From Streptomyces venezuelae (GTDB lineage: Bacteria > Actinomycetota > Actinomycetes > Streptomycetales > Streptomycetaceae): 64,000 bases of DNA. The notes beneath the pieces were generated by a model. The model worked only from the letters and a program-made list of their open reading frames with translations. It had not been told where the DNA came from and did no database searches. The stretch spans positions 4,030,001 through 4,094,000 of the forward strand of contig NZ_CP029191.1 in the NCBI RefSeq assembly GCF_008642335.1. The letters are read 5' to 3'. Positions 31,562 to 39,167 of this stretch are shown here, one piece after another (the first letter of the stretch is position 1; each line of letters begins with the position of its first letter). The position numbers and the translations under genes are program-made.

Positions 31562-32392
31562 GTGAGCGGAGCCACGGGCGCCGGGGCAAATCGAACCGGC
31601 ACTACCGGCACGGATGGTGCCCGTGGCTCCGCCACTGATGCACACGACTCCGACGAGTCTCATGGATCCCAGGGGGGGACTGTGACGGACACCCGAGGGC
31701 CAGGGACTTCTGGTCAGACTTCCGACCAGTACGACACGGCGTACGCGGCGGGCAAGGGCAAAGGCAAGAGCAAGAACAAGAACAGAGGCAAGCAGGGGGT
31801 CGGCGGGGGCGGGGCGAGCGGCTCGGGTGCCGATGGTGCCGCGAGTGGCGTCGGCGGTGCGCGGGGCGCTGGTGGCGCGAGCGGGGCGCTGCCCGGGGAG
31901 CGTCAGCCTCAGCAGCAGTCGGCCCAGTCCTCGCAGCCGTACCACCCGCCGCAGGCGTACCAGCAGGGCTCCCAGACGGGCGCGGTGCGCCGACCGCGCA
32001 CGGGGGCGCGCACGACCCCGCGCACGCGCAAGGCGCGCCTGCGGGTGGCCAAGGCCGACCCGTGGTCGGTGATGAAGGTCAGCTTCCTGCTCTCCATCGC
32101 GCTCGGCATCTGCACGATCGTCGCGGCGGCCGTCCTGTGGATGGTCATGGACGCGATGGGCGTCTTCTCGACGGTGGGCGGCACGATCTCCGAGGCCACG
32201 GGGTCGAACGAGTCCAACGGCTTCGACCTCCAGTCCTTCCTGTCGCTGCCGCGCGTCCTGATGTTCACGACGATCATCGCGGTCATCGACGTCGTGCTGG
32301 CGACCGCTCTCGCGACGCTGGGCGCCTTCATCTACAACCTCTCCGCGGGCTTCGTGGGCGGCGTCGAGCTGACCCTTGCCGAGGACGAATAG
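31562..32392 (+). CDS. DUF3566 membrane protein
   Basis: The 276-residue protein has a long hydrophilic N-terminal half rich in Gly, Ser, Lys and Gln, including a KGKGKSKNKNRGK basic tract. A DUF3566 domain with two transmembrane helices follows (about 178-202 and 228-257). The conserved core starts at KADPWSVMKVSFLLSIALG. DUF3566 proteins are conserved downstream of gyrA across Actinobacteria; their function is unknown. The GTG at 31562 is 18 bp after the gyrA stop, so it belongs to the gyrBA operon. Confidence 0.88.
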   Translation: MSGATGAGANRTGTTGTDGARGSATDAHDSDESHGSQGGTVTDTRGPGTSGQTSDQYDTAYAAGKGKGKSKNKNRGKQGVGGGGASGSGADGAASGVGGARGAGGASGALPGERQPQQQSAQSSQPYHPPQAYQQGSQTGAVRRPRTGARTTPRTRKARLRVAKADPWSVMKVSFLLSIALGICTIVAAAVLWMVMDAMGVFSTVGGTISEATGSNESNGFDLQSFLSLPRVLMFTTIIAVIDVVLATALATLGAFIYNLSAGFVGGVELTLAEDE

Positions 32393-32422
32393 TCCTCGCT
32401 CCCCCGCGCGCGGGTATCGATT

Positions 32423-32451
32423 TTGGGACTGGCCCTCAGGTGCGCTAATCT
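32423..32451 (+). promoter_or_regulatory. Likely promoter of tRNA-Ile
   Basis: TTGGGA (32423-32428) and TAATCT (32446-32451) are separated by 17 bp and lie 39 bp upstream of tRNA-Ile. The same GCTAATCTTC -10 context occurs upstream of tRNA-Leu (57193-57198). Confidence 0.55.
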
Positions 32452-32489
32452 TCAGAGGTCAGCGCGCGGGACACACACCGCAGCGCGGC

Positions 32490-32566
32490 GGGGCTATAGC
32501 TCAGTTGGTTAGAGCGCATCCCTGATAAGGATGAGGCCACAGGTTCAAATCCTGTTAGCCCCACCA
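32490..32566 (+). tRNA. tRNA-Ile (GAT), CCA encoded
   Basis: The sequence folds into a full cloverleaf. The acceptor stem GGGGCTA pairs with TAGCCCC, the anticodon stem CATCC with GGATG, the anticodon loop is CTGATAA with anticodon GAT, and the T arm is ACAGG TTCAAAT CCTGT. The 3' CCA is encoded at 32564-32566, unlike the other two tRNAs here. Confidence 0.97.
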
Positions 32567-32572
32567 GCACGG

Positions 32573-32600
32573 AACCCCCAACCGGTCACGGTTGGGGGTT
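32573..32600 (+). terminator. Terminator after tRNA-Ile
   Basis: A perfect 12-bp stem (AACCCCCAACCG / CGGTTGGGGGTT) with a 4-nt loop lies directly after tRNA-Ile, with a TTTT run at 32607-32610. Confidence 0.8.
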
Positions 32601-32713
32601 CTGGCGTTTTCCGGTGAGGTCTAGGGGGCTGGGGGTGTTCATGGGTGCCGCTGGGGTGTTCATGGGCGCCCGGTAGTCGGCTTCTGGTCTCCGCCGGGGC
32701 GTCGTACATGCGA

Positions 32714-32749
32714 GAAGACCCCCGGCCTGTGGTGGCCGGGGGTCTTCTG
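32714..32749 (-). terminator. Terminator of the small secreted protein gene
   Basis: A perfect 15-bp stem (AGAAGACCCCCGGCC / GGCCGGGGGTCTTCT) with a 6-nt loop lies 42 bp past the stop of the minus-strand gene at 32792. The 125 bp between it and the tRNA terminator show nothing else. Confidence 0.75.
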
Positions 32750-32791
32750 GGGTTCAGGTTCAGGGCGTGGGCCCTGGGGGTGGGTCCGGGG

Positions 32792-33121
32792 TTACGGCTC
32801 CGGGGCCAGGCCTGGTTCCTGCGCGGTGGCGTCGGTCTCGGCCTCGGTGTCCGTCGTGGGCAGGTGCCGGCAGCTGGGGGACGAGCCGTGTGCCTCGGCG
32901 CGGATGCGCTGCTTCATCGTCGGGGGCAAGGACCGTTCGTAGGCGGCCGACCAGAGCGCCATCGTCGGCGTGGGCGCGCACACCGTGGCGTTGCGCGCGT
33001 TCGTGGTCTCCTGTACGGCCGTGGCCGCGTTTGCCGTCGTGGTGAGACCCATCGCGGCGAAGAGCGCGAGGAACGCGGTGACGATCGTGGTCCAGAGCTT
33101 CATGGCCTTGTTGCCGGTCAT
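32792..33121 (-). CDS. Small secreted protein (DUF6344-like)
   Basis: The 109-residue protein has a signal-type N-terminus (KLWTTIVTAFLALFAAMGL followed by TTTANAA, likely cleaved after ANA). A short mature part follows, carrying the segment RSLPPTMKQRIRAEAHGSSPS, which is the recognisable conserved element. The two remaining cysteines in the mature part could form a disulfide. Similar small proteins occur near gyrA in Streptomyces and I believe they belong to DUF6344; the function is unknown. GAGGGG precedes the ATG. Confidence 0.7.
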   Translation of the reverse strand: MTGNKAMKLWTTIVTAFLALFAAMGLTTTANAATAVQETTNARNATVCAPTPTMALWSAAYERSLPPTMKQRIRAEAHGSSPSCRHLPTTDTEAETDATAQEPGLAPEP

Positions 33122-33447
33122 TGCCCCTCATTTCGGGTTGGGCGATTTGCGTACTTTCCTCATCATGTGTATGCGGGGCCGAGAGTGGTGGACCGACGCT
33201 CGTGGCGCGTCGATGTTCAGATGAACACCACCCGGATGGCCCCAAGGGCGCCGAGAAAGGGGCAAAGCGGCGAAAGTCACAGTGGATGAGGGCTGCCGAC
33301 GGAGCGCCCCGCGGAGCTGTCGGGTCCGTTTCTACTGCTCTCAGGGGGCCCCGAGTTGAGGTCCAACCAGGTCACCGATCGATATCGCTCGGTGTGTATA
33401 GTCGGGCGCCAGAAGTCCCCTACGTCAAGGAAAGACGAGGTCGCGCG
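33122..33447. promoter_or_regulatory. Divergent promoter region, small secreted protein / DLW-39 gene
   Basis: This 326-bp gene-free stretch separates two divergent small genes. On the plus strand a good -10 (TATAGT, 33397-33402) lies 45 bp upstream of the DLW-39 gene; the matching -35 is weak. I see no operator or long repeat. Confidence 0.5.
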
Positions 33448-33576
33448 GTGAAGAAGCTTCTCCTGGTCGCACTGGCCGCCATCGGCGGGCTCCTCGTGTA
33501 CCGCCAGATCCAGGCGGATCGCGCCGAGCAGGATCTGTGGACGGAGGCGACTGACTCCGTGCCCACGGGTTCGTGA
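33448..33576 (+). CDS. DLW-39 family small membrane protein
   Basis: This 42-residue protein has one membrane helix (KKLLLVALAAIGGLLVYRQ) and then RAEQDLWTEATD with the DLW motif that names the family. GTG is the start, with GACGAGG upstream. The family is widespread in Actinobacteria, found near gyrA, and has no known function. Its size makes it easy to miss. Confidence 0.85.
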   Translation: MKKLLLVALAAIGGLLVYRQIQADRAEQDLWTEATDSVPTGS

Positions 33577-33597
33577 GTACCGACACAGTCACTTCAC

Positions 33598-33627
33598 AAG
33601 CCCCGGTCGCTTTTGCGGCCGGGGCTT
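33598..33627 (+). terminator. Terminator of the DLW-39 gene
   Basis: A 13-bp stem (AAGCCCCGGTCGC / GCGGCCGGGGCTT, one mismatch) with a TTTT loop starts 22 bp after the stop. Confidence 0.75.
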
Positions 33628-33813
33628 TGTGCTGTCCGGACGCCTGAGGGGTCGGTGTCGGACGCTTCTCCTCTTCCGGTTCGCCTCTGCGAATAGAACG
33701 GTTGCGGCTGTGAATGGCGGGGGTGGCGCGGTTGCGTCGGTGGCCCGTTCGTGGTGGTGTCCGTGCCGCGTCGGACGGGCAGGACGGACGGGACGAGCAG
33801 GGCGGGCAGGACG

Positions 33814-33848
33814 GTCGGGACTGGTGGGACAGTCGGGACTGGTGGGAC
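33814..33848. repeat. Short direct repeat upstream of the exported protein gene
   Basis: The 17-mer GTCGGGACTGGTGGGAC occurs twice with an 18-bp period. The surrounding 33628-33921 region is G-rich on the plus strand with further GGACGG and TTCGG repeats and has no supported gene. Confidence 0.7.
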
Positions 33849-33921
33849 GGGTAAGGCGGCTGGGATCGGTCGGGTTGGTTGTTCGGGTGATTCGGTTCGG
33901 TTCGGCGAGGGGTGAGGTGTG

Positions 33922-35373
33922 ATGGGGCGGCGGCTGGAGGGGTGCCTGGGGCTGGGCTCAGGGTTAGGGCGAGCCGCTCCGGCAGCGGCGGTGGCTGCCG
34001 CGCTGTGCGTGGTGGCGCTGCTCCCTGGACCTGCGGCGGCCGCGGGCGTGTCCGACCCTCCCTCCCCGTACGCCTTCGCCGAAGGGGCCGAGACCGTCGA
34101 GGGTGCGATGAACAGCGTCGAAGGACCCCGGCTTGCCCCCGGCCGGACGTACAAGAGCTCCCTCCCGCGCGTGGGACAGCGTTTTTACCGTCTGGAGCTG
34201 AAGGCGGCGGAGAACGCGTACGTGTCGGTGACAGCCCTCCCGAAGGCCGACGCCGTCGTCTCCTACGCCGACGGGATCGAGGTGTCCGTCCAGGACTCCG
34301 ACGGCAACAACTGCAGTCCCCTGGATGCGGAAGAAGCGCGGTTCGGCTCCTCGGAGAGCCCGCGTCCGATCACCGCCACGGCGGCGCGGAGGGTCGGTAC
34401 CGGCGAGAAGAGCTGTATGGGCGCCGGTACGTATTACGTGCTCGTCGAGCGGACCAGATCGTCGGGGACCGTCCGGTCGGCGACCGCCCGGGAGGACTGG
34501 GACCTGGAACTCCACGTGGCGTCAGAACCCGTGCTGCGGAAGGACGGTGCGACCGTGCCGCCACGGGCGTGGAATTCCGCGTCCCCCGTGCCGCCTTCCG
34601 GAGCGCGCGTGCTGCGCGGGGGTGGCACGAGCTTCAACGATGCGCGAGGACTGGAGAAGGGGGTCTGGGGGGCCGGTATCGAGCCCGGAGAGACCCTTTT
34701 CTATCGCGTGCCGGTCGATTGGGGGCAGCAGATCTCCGTCACCGCGGAGCTCGGCAGTTCGACCGGGCGCGGGGCCGGAACCGGGGCGACGGGGTTCGGG
34801 CCCGACCGGGACAGGGGGTACGTCTCGTCCGCGTTGGTCACCGCGCTCCACAACCCCGTGCGCGCCCGGGTCGAGGACTCCGACACCGCGTACGACGGCA
34901 AACAGAAGTCGTCGTCCCTGGACCCGCTGCCCCCGGTCGCGTACGAGAACCGCTTCGCCCTCACCGACGAAGTGGCCGCGATGCGGTTCGCCGGCTGGTA
35001 CTACGTGTCGGTCCACCTCAGCCCCGACGTCGCGGAGAAGTTCGGCGAGGCGCCGCTGGACCTGACGTTGAGAGTGGACGTCGACGGCTCGCCGCGGCCG
35101 GGGCCCGCCTACGCGGGGTCACCGCGGCCCGCCGACGACTTCGGCGTGTCCGAGCGCGATGCGGAGGCTGCGCAGCGGGGAGAGACGGCGGCGGCCGGGG
35201 ACGGTGCCGGGGGAGGCGGTGGTGGGCGCGACGACGAGCTGATGGCGGTGATCGCCGTCGGCGGGATCGGGACCGGAGTGGTGCTGCTCGGGATTCTCGG
35301 GGTGTGGACGCTGGTCGCTCGACGCAGAGCGGGGGCGGCTGCGCGGTTCGGGCCGCCGCAAGAGCGGTTCTGA
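33922..35373 (+). CDS. Exported membrane-anchored protein of unknown function
   Basis: The 483-residue protein has a signal region (AAPAAAVAAALCVVALLPGPAAA, cut as AAVAAALCVVALLPG), a large extracytoplasmic part, a Gly-rich linker and one C-terminal transmembrane helix (VGGIGTGVVLLGILGVWTLV) with a short basic tail. The ectodomain contains two similar segments around PGRTYKSSLPRVGQRFYRLEL and EPGETLFYRVPVDWGQQISV, suggesting a duplicated beta-sandwich like pre-peptidase C-terminal domains. I do not recognise a named family. It converges on a Ser/Thr kinase gene 27 bp away. GGTGAGG precedes the ATG. Confidence 0.75.
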   Translation: MGRRLEGCLGLGSGLGRAAPAAAVAAALCVVALLPGPAAAAGVSDPPSPYAFAEGAETVEGAMNSVEGPRLAPGRTYKSSLPRVGQRFYRLELKAAENAYVSVTALPKADAVVSYADGIEVSVQDSDGNNCSPLDAEEARFGSSESPRPITATAARRVGTGEKSCMGAGTYYVLVERTRSSGTVRSATAREDWDLELHVASEPVLRKDGATVPPRAWNSASPVPPSGARVLRGGGTSFNDARGLEKGVWGAGIEPGETLFYRVPVDWGQQISVTAELGSSTGRGAGTGATGFGPDRDRGYVSSALVTALHNPVRARVEDSDTAYDGKQKSSSLDPLPPVAYENRFALTDEVAAMRFAGWYYVSVHLSPDVAEKFGEAPLDLTLRVDVDGSPRPGPAYAGSPRPADDFGVSERDAEAAQRGETAAAGDGAGGGGGGRDDELMAVIAVGGIGTGVVLLGILGVWTLVARRRAGAAARFGPPQERF

Positions 35374-35400
35374 ACATCGGAGCTCCGGGCAGTCAGGGCC

Positions 35401-37035
35401 TCAGAGCTGCGTGAGCGCCCAGACGCCTATCGCGAGGCAGGCCAGCGCCACGAGCAGCATCGGGACCGCCACCTTCGCGGGTGGCCCGGGACGCCGCCCG
35501 GGGGCCGGAAGCGGGGCGGCGTGCGTAGCGGCGTGGGGTGCCGCGTGCAGCTGCGGGATCGGAGGGTTCGGAGGGTTCGGATACGCGACCTGGGCGGCTT
35601 GAGCGGTGTACGGATGAGCCGAGGCACCAGCGACGGCGGGGGCCAGGGCGTGGCCGCGGCGGGCCGACGACGTCACGGCGTGTGCGGGGTCGGGGCCGGG
35701 TGCCCGCAGAGGCAGCGGAGTGGGGGGAGTCGACGGCTGGGGAGGTGGAAGAGAAGACGGCTGCTGCGCAGGCGGGGTGTGCGGTGGCTGCGGGGCGTAG
35801 CGGGGCTGCGGTGGTTCCGGAGGCGTGGGCTGTACGGGCTGTACGACCTGTACGCCCGGTTCGGCCTGTTCGGCGGCCTGTAAGGGCTGAGCCGACGGGA
35901 AGCCGGCTGTGTATGCCGGTCCAGGGGCGGGCGGCCCGGACGTGGGCGTGGGGTCCGTTGCCGGTGGCGGCAGGTGTGGAGGCGGGGGCGGCACAGAGGG
36001 CGCTTCGGGTACCTCGGGCGCGGTGGCGGGGCGCGCGTGGCGAGGTGCGGAGCGCGGGCGCGAGTGCGCGGCCCGGTGTGCGTGTGACTGCGGGGGTGAA
36101 GTGGGGATGCGCGAGGTGTCTGAGCTGGTTGTTCGACCGTGGGGGCCGGTGGTGTCGTCGGGGCCGTGGGGGCCGAAACCGGCGGGCAGGGGGGCGAGTT
36201 GGTCGAAAATTTCGATGAGCTCGTCGTCCGGGCCCGGCTCGGGCAGCATTTCCGCGGCGGAGGCGAGGGCCTTGCGCGCACCCGTGGCCGTGCGGAAGCG
36301 CGTCTGGGGATCCGGCTGGAGCAGGGTGGCGATGACCTGCCAGAGGGGCTCGGGAATGCCCTGAGGGGCCCGTGGCGTGCCGTGTTCGGCGAAGTACTCG
36401 ATCAGTGCCTTGGCGTCCGGCTTGGCGCCTTCCAGGAGGTACAGGGCGACGAGGCCGACGGCGAAGAGGTCGGCGGTGAAGTCCGGTTCGGCGCCCAGCA
36501 TTTGTTCGGGAGCGAAATAGCCGGGCGTACCGACGACGTAGTCGGTCTCGGTCAGCCGGGGCTCGCCCTTCCGCATCGAGATGCCGAAGTCGGACACGCG
36601 CAGGTGAGGACGCCCCGCACCGGTCGCTTCCAGCAGGATGTTGGCCGGTTTGATGTCACGGTGGACGACGCCCTCGGCATGGACGGCCGCCAGGCCGGAG
36701 AGCAGCTGGTCGAGGAGGGTGCAGACGAACTGGGGCGGGAGTGGGCCGTAGTCCCCGATCACGTGCGCCAGCGAGCCGCCGGCGACCAGGTCCATGGTGA
36801 ACAGGACCTTGTCGTCGTCGGCGGCCCAGCTGGCGGGCGCGAGTACATGGGGGTGGTCGATCCGCAGTGCCTGCTCCCGGACGAACCGCAACAGCGCGTG
36901 TGCGTCGCTCTGTTGGAGGACCTTGGCGGCCACGTAGCGGCGGCGCCTGTGGTCCCAGGAGCGCCAGACCGCCCCGACTCCCCCGTGTCCGATCGGGTCG
37001 ACCAGTTCGTACCGGCCGGCGAAGACCTCACCCAT
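35401..37035 (-). CDS. Membrane Ser/Thr protein kinase (Hanks type)
   Basis: The 544-residue protein starts with a full kinase domain (about 1-270): glycine loop IGHGGVGAVW, AAKVL lysine, HRDIKPANILLE catalytic loop, DFG, and GTPGYFAPEQM. All catalytic residues are present. A Pro/Gln/Thr-rich linker of about 240 residues follows. It ends in one transmembrane helix (VPMLLVALACLAIGVWALTQL), with almost nothing outside, so it has no extracellular sensor domain. It lies 48 bp downstream of an XRE-type regulator gene and is probably in an operon with it. The substrate is unknown. Confidence 0.88.
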   Translation of the reverse strand: MGEVFAGRYELVDPIGHGGVGAVWRSWDHRRRRYVAAKVLQQSDAHALLRFVREQALRIDHPHVLAPASWAADDDKVLFTMDLVAGGSLAHVIGDYGPLPPQFVCTLLDQLLSGLAAVHAEGVVHRDIKPANILLEATGAGRPHLRVSDFGISMRKGEPRLTETDYVVGTPGYFAPEQMLGAEPDFTADLFAVGLVALYLLEGAKPDAKALIEYFAEHGTPRAPQGIPEPLWQVIATLLQPDPQTRFRTATGARKALASAAEMLPEPGPDDELIEIFDQLAPLPAGFGPHGPDDTTGPHGRTTSSDTSRIPTSPPQSHAHRAAHSRPRSAPRHARPATAPEVPEAPSVPPPPPHLPPPATDPTPTSGPPAPGPAYTAGFPSAQPLQAAEQAEPGVQVVQPVQPTPPEPPQPRYAPQPPHTPPAQQPSSLPPPQPSTPPTPLPLRAPGPDPAHAVTSSARRGHALAPAVAGASAHPYTAQAAQVAYPNPPNPPIPQLHAAPHAATHAAPLPAPGRRPGPPAKVAVPMLLVALACLAIGVWALTQL

Positions 37036-37083
37036 GGTCGCGCTCCGCTCCCCCTCCGGGCCGTGCGCGGCCCGGTCGACGGC

Positions 37084-37632
37084 TCAGCTCTGGTGCGCCT
37101 CGTAGTGGGCGACCGCGTCCGCGGTGCGCCCGGCGCCGTACACCCGGAGGAACTCTGCCAGCTCCGGGTGGGTCGGGGCGAGGGAGTCGGCGGCATCGAT
37201 GATGTCGCCGGCTGCCGCGACGGAGCGCAGCAGTGACTGGATCTCGCGCACCACGCGCTTGACCGTGGGTGCGCCCGAACTGGTCGCCGTCTGCGCGGTG
37301 TTGGTCAGGACGGAGCCGCCCTGCGACTTCTTGATCTCGTCCATGCGGTCGGTGGCCTCGGCGGCGCTCACGCTGCCGTCCGCGACCTGGCCCGCCAGCT
37401 CCTGGAGGAGCTGGACGCGCTGGACGACCGCGGGATTGCCGATCTTGGCACGCTGACCGCTCATCAGCTGGGACAGCATGGGCGCGGACAGGCCGAGGAC
37501 TCCGGCGAGGCGTGCCTGGTTCAGGCCCAGATCATCGATGAGGCGACGGAAGAGCGCCCCCAGCGGCTCCCCGTACCAGTTCCGCTGGAGCTCTCGTGCT
37601 CTCGCGGTGGTGTCTTGTTGTGCGGCGTCCAT
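37084..37632 (-). CDS. XRE-type helix-turn-helix DNA-binding protein
   Basis: The 182-residue protein has a Cro/C1-type helix-turn-helix (about 35-60: LGLNQARLAGVLGLSAPMLS) and a mostly helical C-terminal half without known domain. Such a protein sits immediately upstream of the kinase in Streptomyces. The pairing suggests that it could be a target of the kinase or regulate its expression, which is inference. No binding site is evident. Confidence 0.8.
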   Translation of the reverse strand: MDAAQQDTTARARELQRNWYGEPLGALFRRLIDDLGLNQARLAGVLGLSAPMLSQLMSGQRAKIGNPAVVQRVQLLQELAGQVADGSVSAAEATDRMDEIKKSQGGSVLTNTAQTATSSGAPTVKRVVREIQSLLRSVAAAGDIIDAADSLAPTHPELAEFLRVYGAGRTADAVAHYEAHQS

Positions 37633-37813
37633 TGCGTCTCCCCATCGCTTCCCCTAAGACCGCGGTTCGCTGCCGCGAACCACGTCGAGCATCTTACGGA
37701 GAGTGGTCGTGGACCGGGACCCCCAATCCTTTTGCGGGATCCGGGGGGTGACCCGGTACTCTGGTCTGCGATGCACGCCGGGACGTGATTCTTCCGGTTC
37801 GGCGTACCGTCGC

Positions 37814-37886
37814 GGGGCCTTAGCTCAGTTGGTAGAGCGCTGTCTTTGCATGGCAGATGTCAGGGGTTCGACTCCCCTAGGCTCCA
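37814..37886 (+). tRNA. tRNA-Ala (TGC)
   Basis: The 73-nt cloverleaf has acceptor stem GGGGCCT / AGGCTCC (one G:U), anticodon loop with TGC and T arm AGGGG TTCGACT CCCCT. CCA is not encoded (the next bases are CCG), so the CCA-adding enzyme must complete it. Confidence 0.97.
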
Positions 37887-37892
37887 CCGAGG

Positions 37893-37937
37893 AAATGCCC
37901 TCCGACCTGCGGGAACGCAGACTCGGAGGGCATTTTT
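37893..37937 (+). terminator. Terminator after tRNA-Ala
   Basis: A perfect 13-bp stem (AAATGCCCTCCGA / TCGGAGGGCATTT) with a TTTTT run starts 7 bp after the tRNA. It also precedes the stop end of the convergent gene at 37958 and may serve both. Confidence 0.85.
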
Positions 37938-37957
37938 CGTACGCGGCGGCCGCCCGG

Positions 37958-38428
37958 TCAGTCGAGCCGGACGGACTTCCGCATGAGGTCGCGTCCCCGC
38001 AGTTCGTTCGACTCCCGCCAGGCCTGGATGCGGTGGGGGACGATGCGGAACCAGTTGTACGGGGCGGTCTGCTCGCGCGGATCGAAGCCGGTGCGTGCGG
38101 TGAACCGGTCGGCTTGTCCGCTCGGCGGTTCGTCGATGCCGAAGACCTGGACGTGTCCCTCGATCATGGTGACGTCCCGGGTGGTCCCCAGGGCCAGGCG
38201 GGCGGCCCCGGTGGCCGCGAGGTTCCTGCCGGTCGGGCTGTCGGCCGGGGTCGCCAACCACAGCGCTTCGCCGTCCCAGTCGAAGGAGAGCGGCACCAGG
38301 TACGGCGTGCCCTCCGGGGACGCGCTCGCCACCCACACGTCGGTGTCGTGGGCGAGCCGGTGCTCGGTGTCGTGGCGACGCTGGGCGCGGGAACGCGGAG
38401 AGGCGCTCATGGGTGCCATGGATGCCAT
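37958..38428 (-). CDS. Pyridoxamine 5'-phosphate oxidase-like (FMN/F420-binding split barrel) protein
   Basis: The 156-residue protein resembles the small actinobacterial PPOX-fold enzymes: VWVASASPEGTPYLVPLSFDWDGE, then an ALWLATP strand and LALGTTRDVTMIEGHVQVF. These bind FMN or F420 and reduce varied substrates; the substrate here is not known. The ATG at 38428 has AGGAG 6 bp upstream; two further in-frame ATGs at 38419 and 38410 are alternatives. The C-terminus RIQAWRESNELRGRDLMRK is typical of the subgroup. Confidence 0.78.
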   Translation of the reverse strand: MASMAPMSASPRSRAQRRHDTEHRLAHDTDVWVASASPEGTPYLVPLSFDWDGEALWLATPADSPTGRNLAATGAARLALGTTRDVTMIEGHVQVFGIDEPPSGQADRFTARTGFDPREQTAPYNWFRIVPHRIQAWRESNELRGRDLMRKSVRLD

Positions 38429-38566
38429 GGGTGCTCCTGTGGGCCGAGGACGTGATGTGGCCCCAGCCTCACCCGGGCGGGATGACGTCCGCCTCCGTGC
38501 TCGGTACGGAACGCACCACGGATATCGGTGGCCGTGGATGCGCAGCATGGACAACGGTGAGTCTGA

Positions 38567-38603
38567 TCGCGTCACTCCGGTCGCGTCACTCCGGTCGCGT
38601 CAC
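38567..38603. repeat. Short tandem repeat at the 3' end of the flavin reductase gene
   Basis: The 14-mer TCGCGTCACTCCGG occurs 2.6 times in a row. The last partial copy overlaps the stop codon of the gene at 38600. Confidence 0.75.
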
Positions 38604-39163
38604 GCGGGATGGCCCGCGCTGATGTCGCCCGCGTCGTGCAGCGTCAGCGGCGAGCCGGCTTCGGGCGAGTCCGGGGCCGGGGCGTGGGCGGCGATCGGGT
38701 CGAGCAGGAACGCGACGTGATCGCCCCCGTCGCACCGGTCGTGGATGCGGCCGACGAACCAGGTGAGGGCGTCGGACAGGACGAGGGCTCCCTCCGGCCC
38801 CTCCCTCAGGGGCAGTCCGGAGAACTTGTCGGTCCGGTCGCTGCACAGCGATCCGAAGCGCTCCGCCAGGTCGTGCCGGTCCCGAGGCAGCTGGTGCACG
38901 GCGAGAGCGGTCGCCGCCAAGGCCACCCGGTAGGTGTGGTTGGCCTTGGAGAGCCATACGGCGAACCGGACGGGCTCCAGGGAGCACTGGCTCGCGAAGC
39001 CGACCAGGCAGCCCGCGCGCTGTCCGTCCGCCACGGCGGTGACGACGTACACGGACGAGTCCGCGAGTGCGGTGAAGGCCGCGATGCCCTTGGCCACGTC
39101 GTCCGGACCGTCCGCTCCGTTCAGGCCGTCCGTGTCGTCCGCGTTCTCCACGTTGCGGGCCAC
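38600..39163 (-). CDS. Flavin reductase-like protein
   Basis: The 187-residue protein matches the flavin reductase-like FMN-binding split barrel: GIAAFTALADSSVYVVTAVADG, then AGCLVGFASQCSLEPVRFAVWLSKAN with the flavin-binding segment, and LAVHQLPRDRHDLAERFG. Members supply reduced flavin to monooxygenases or act directly; no partner oxygenase lies beside it. It begins 4 bp after the PLP enzyme gene stop, so the two are probably co-transcribed. The first 25 residues are Asp/Asn/Gly-rich and not conserved. Confidence 0.78.
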   Translation of the reverse strand: MARNVENADDTDGLNGADGPDDVAKGIAAFTALADSSVYVVTAVADGQRAGCLVGFASQCSLEPVRFAVWLSKANHTYRVALAATALAVHQLPRDRHDLAERFGSLCSDRTDKFSGLPLREGPEGALVLSDALTWFVGRIHDRCDGGDHVAFLLDPIAAHAPAPDSPEAGSPLTLHDAGDISAGHPA

Positions 39164-39167
39164 GCCC

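Noticed and set aside
33594..34154. Pro/Thr-rich 186-codon frame on the minus strand
   Set aside because: It is antisense to the repeat-rich leader and the start of the exported protein gene and consists of PVPPVPTVPP-type repeats produced by the DNA repeats.
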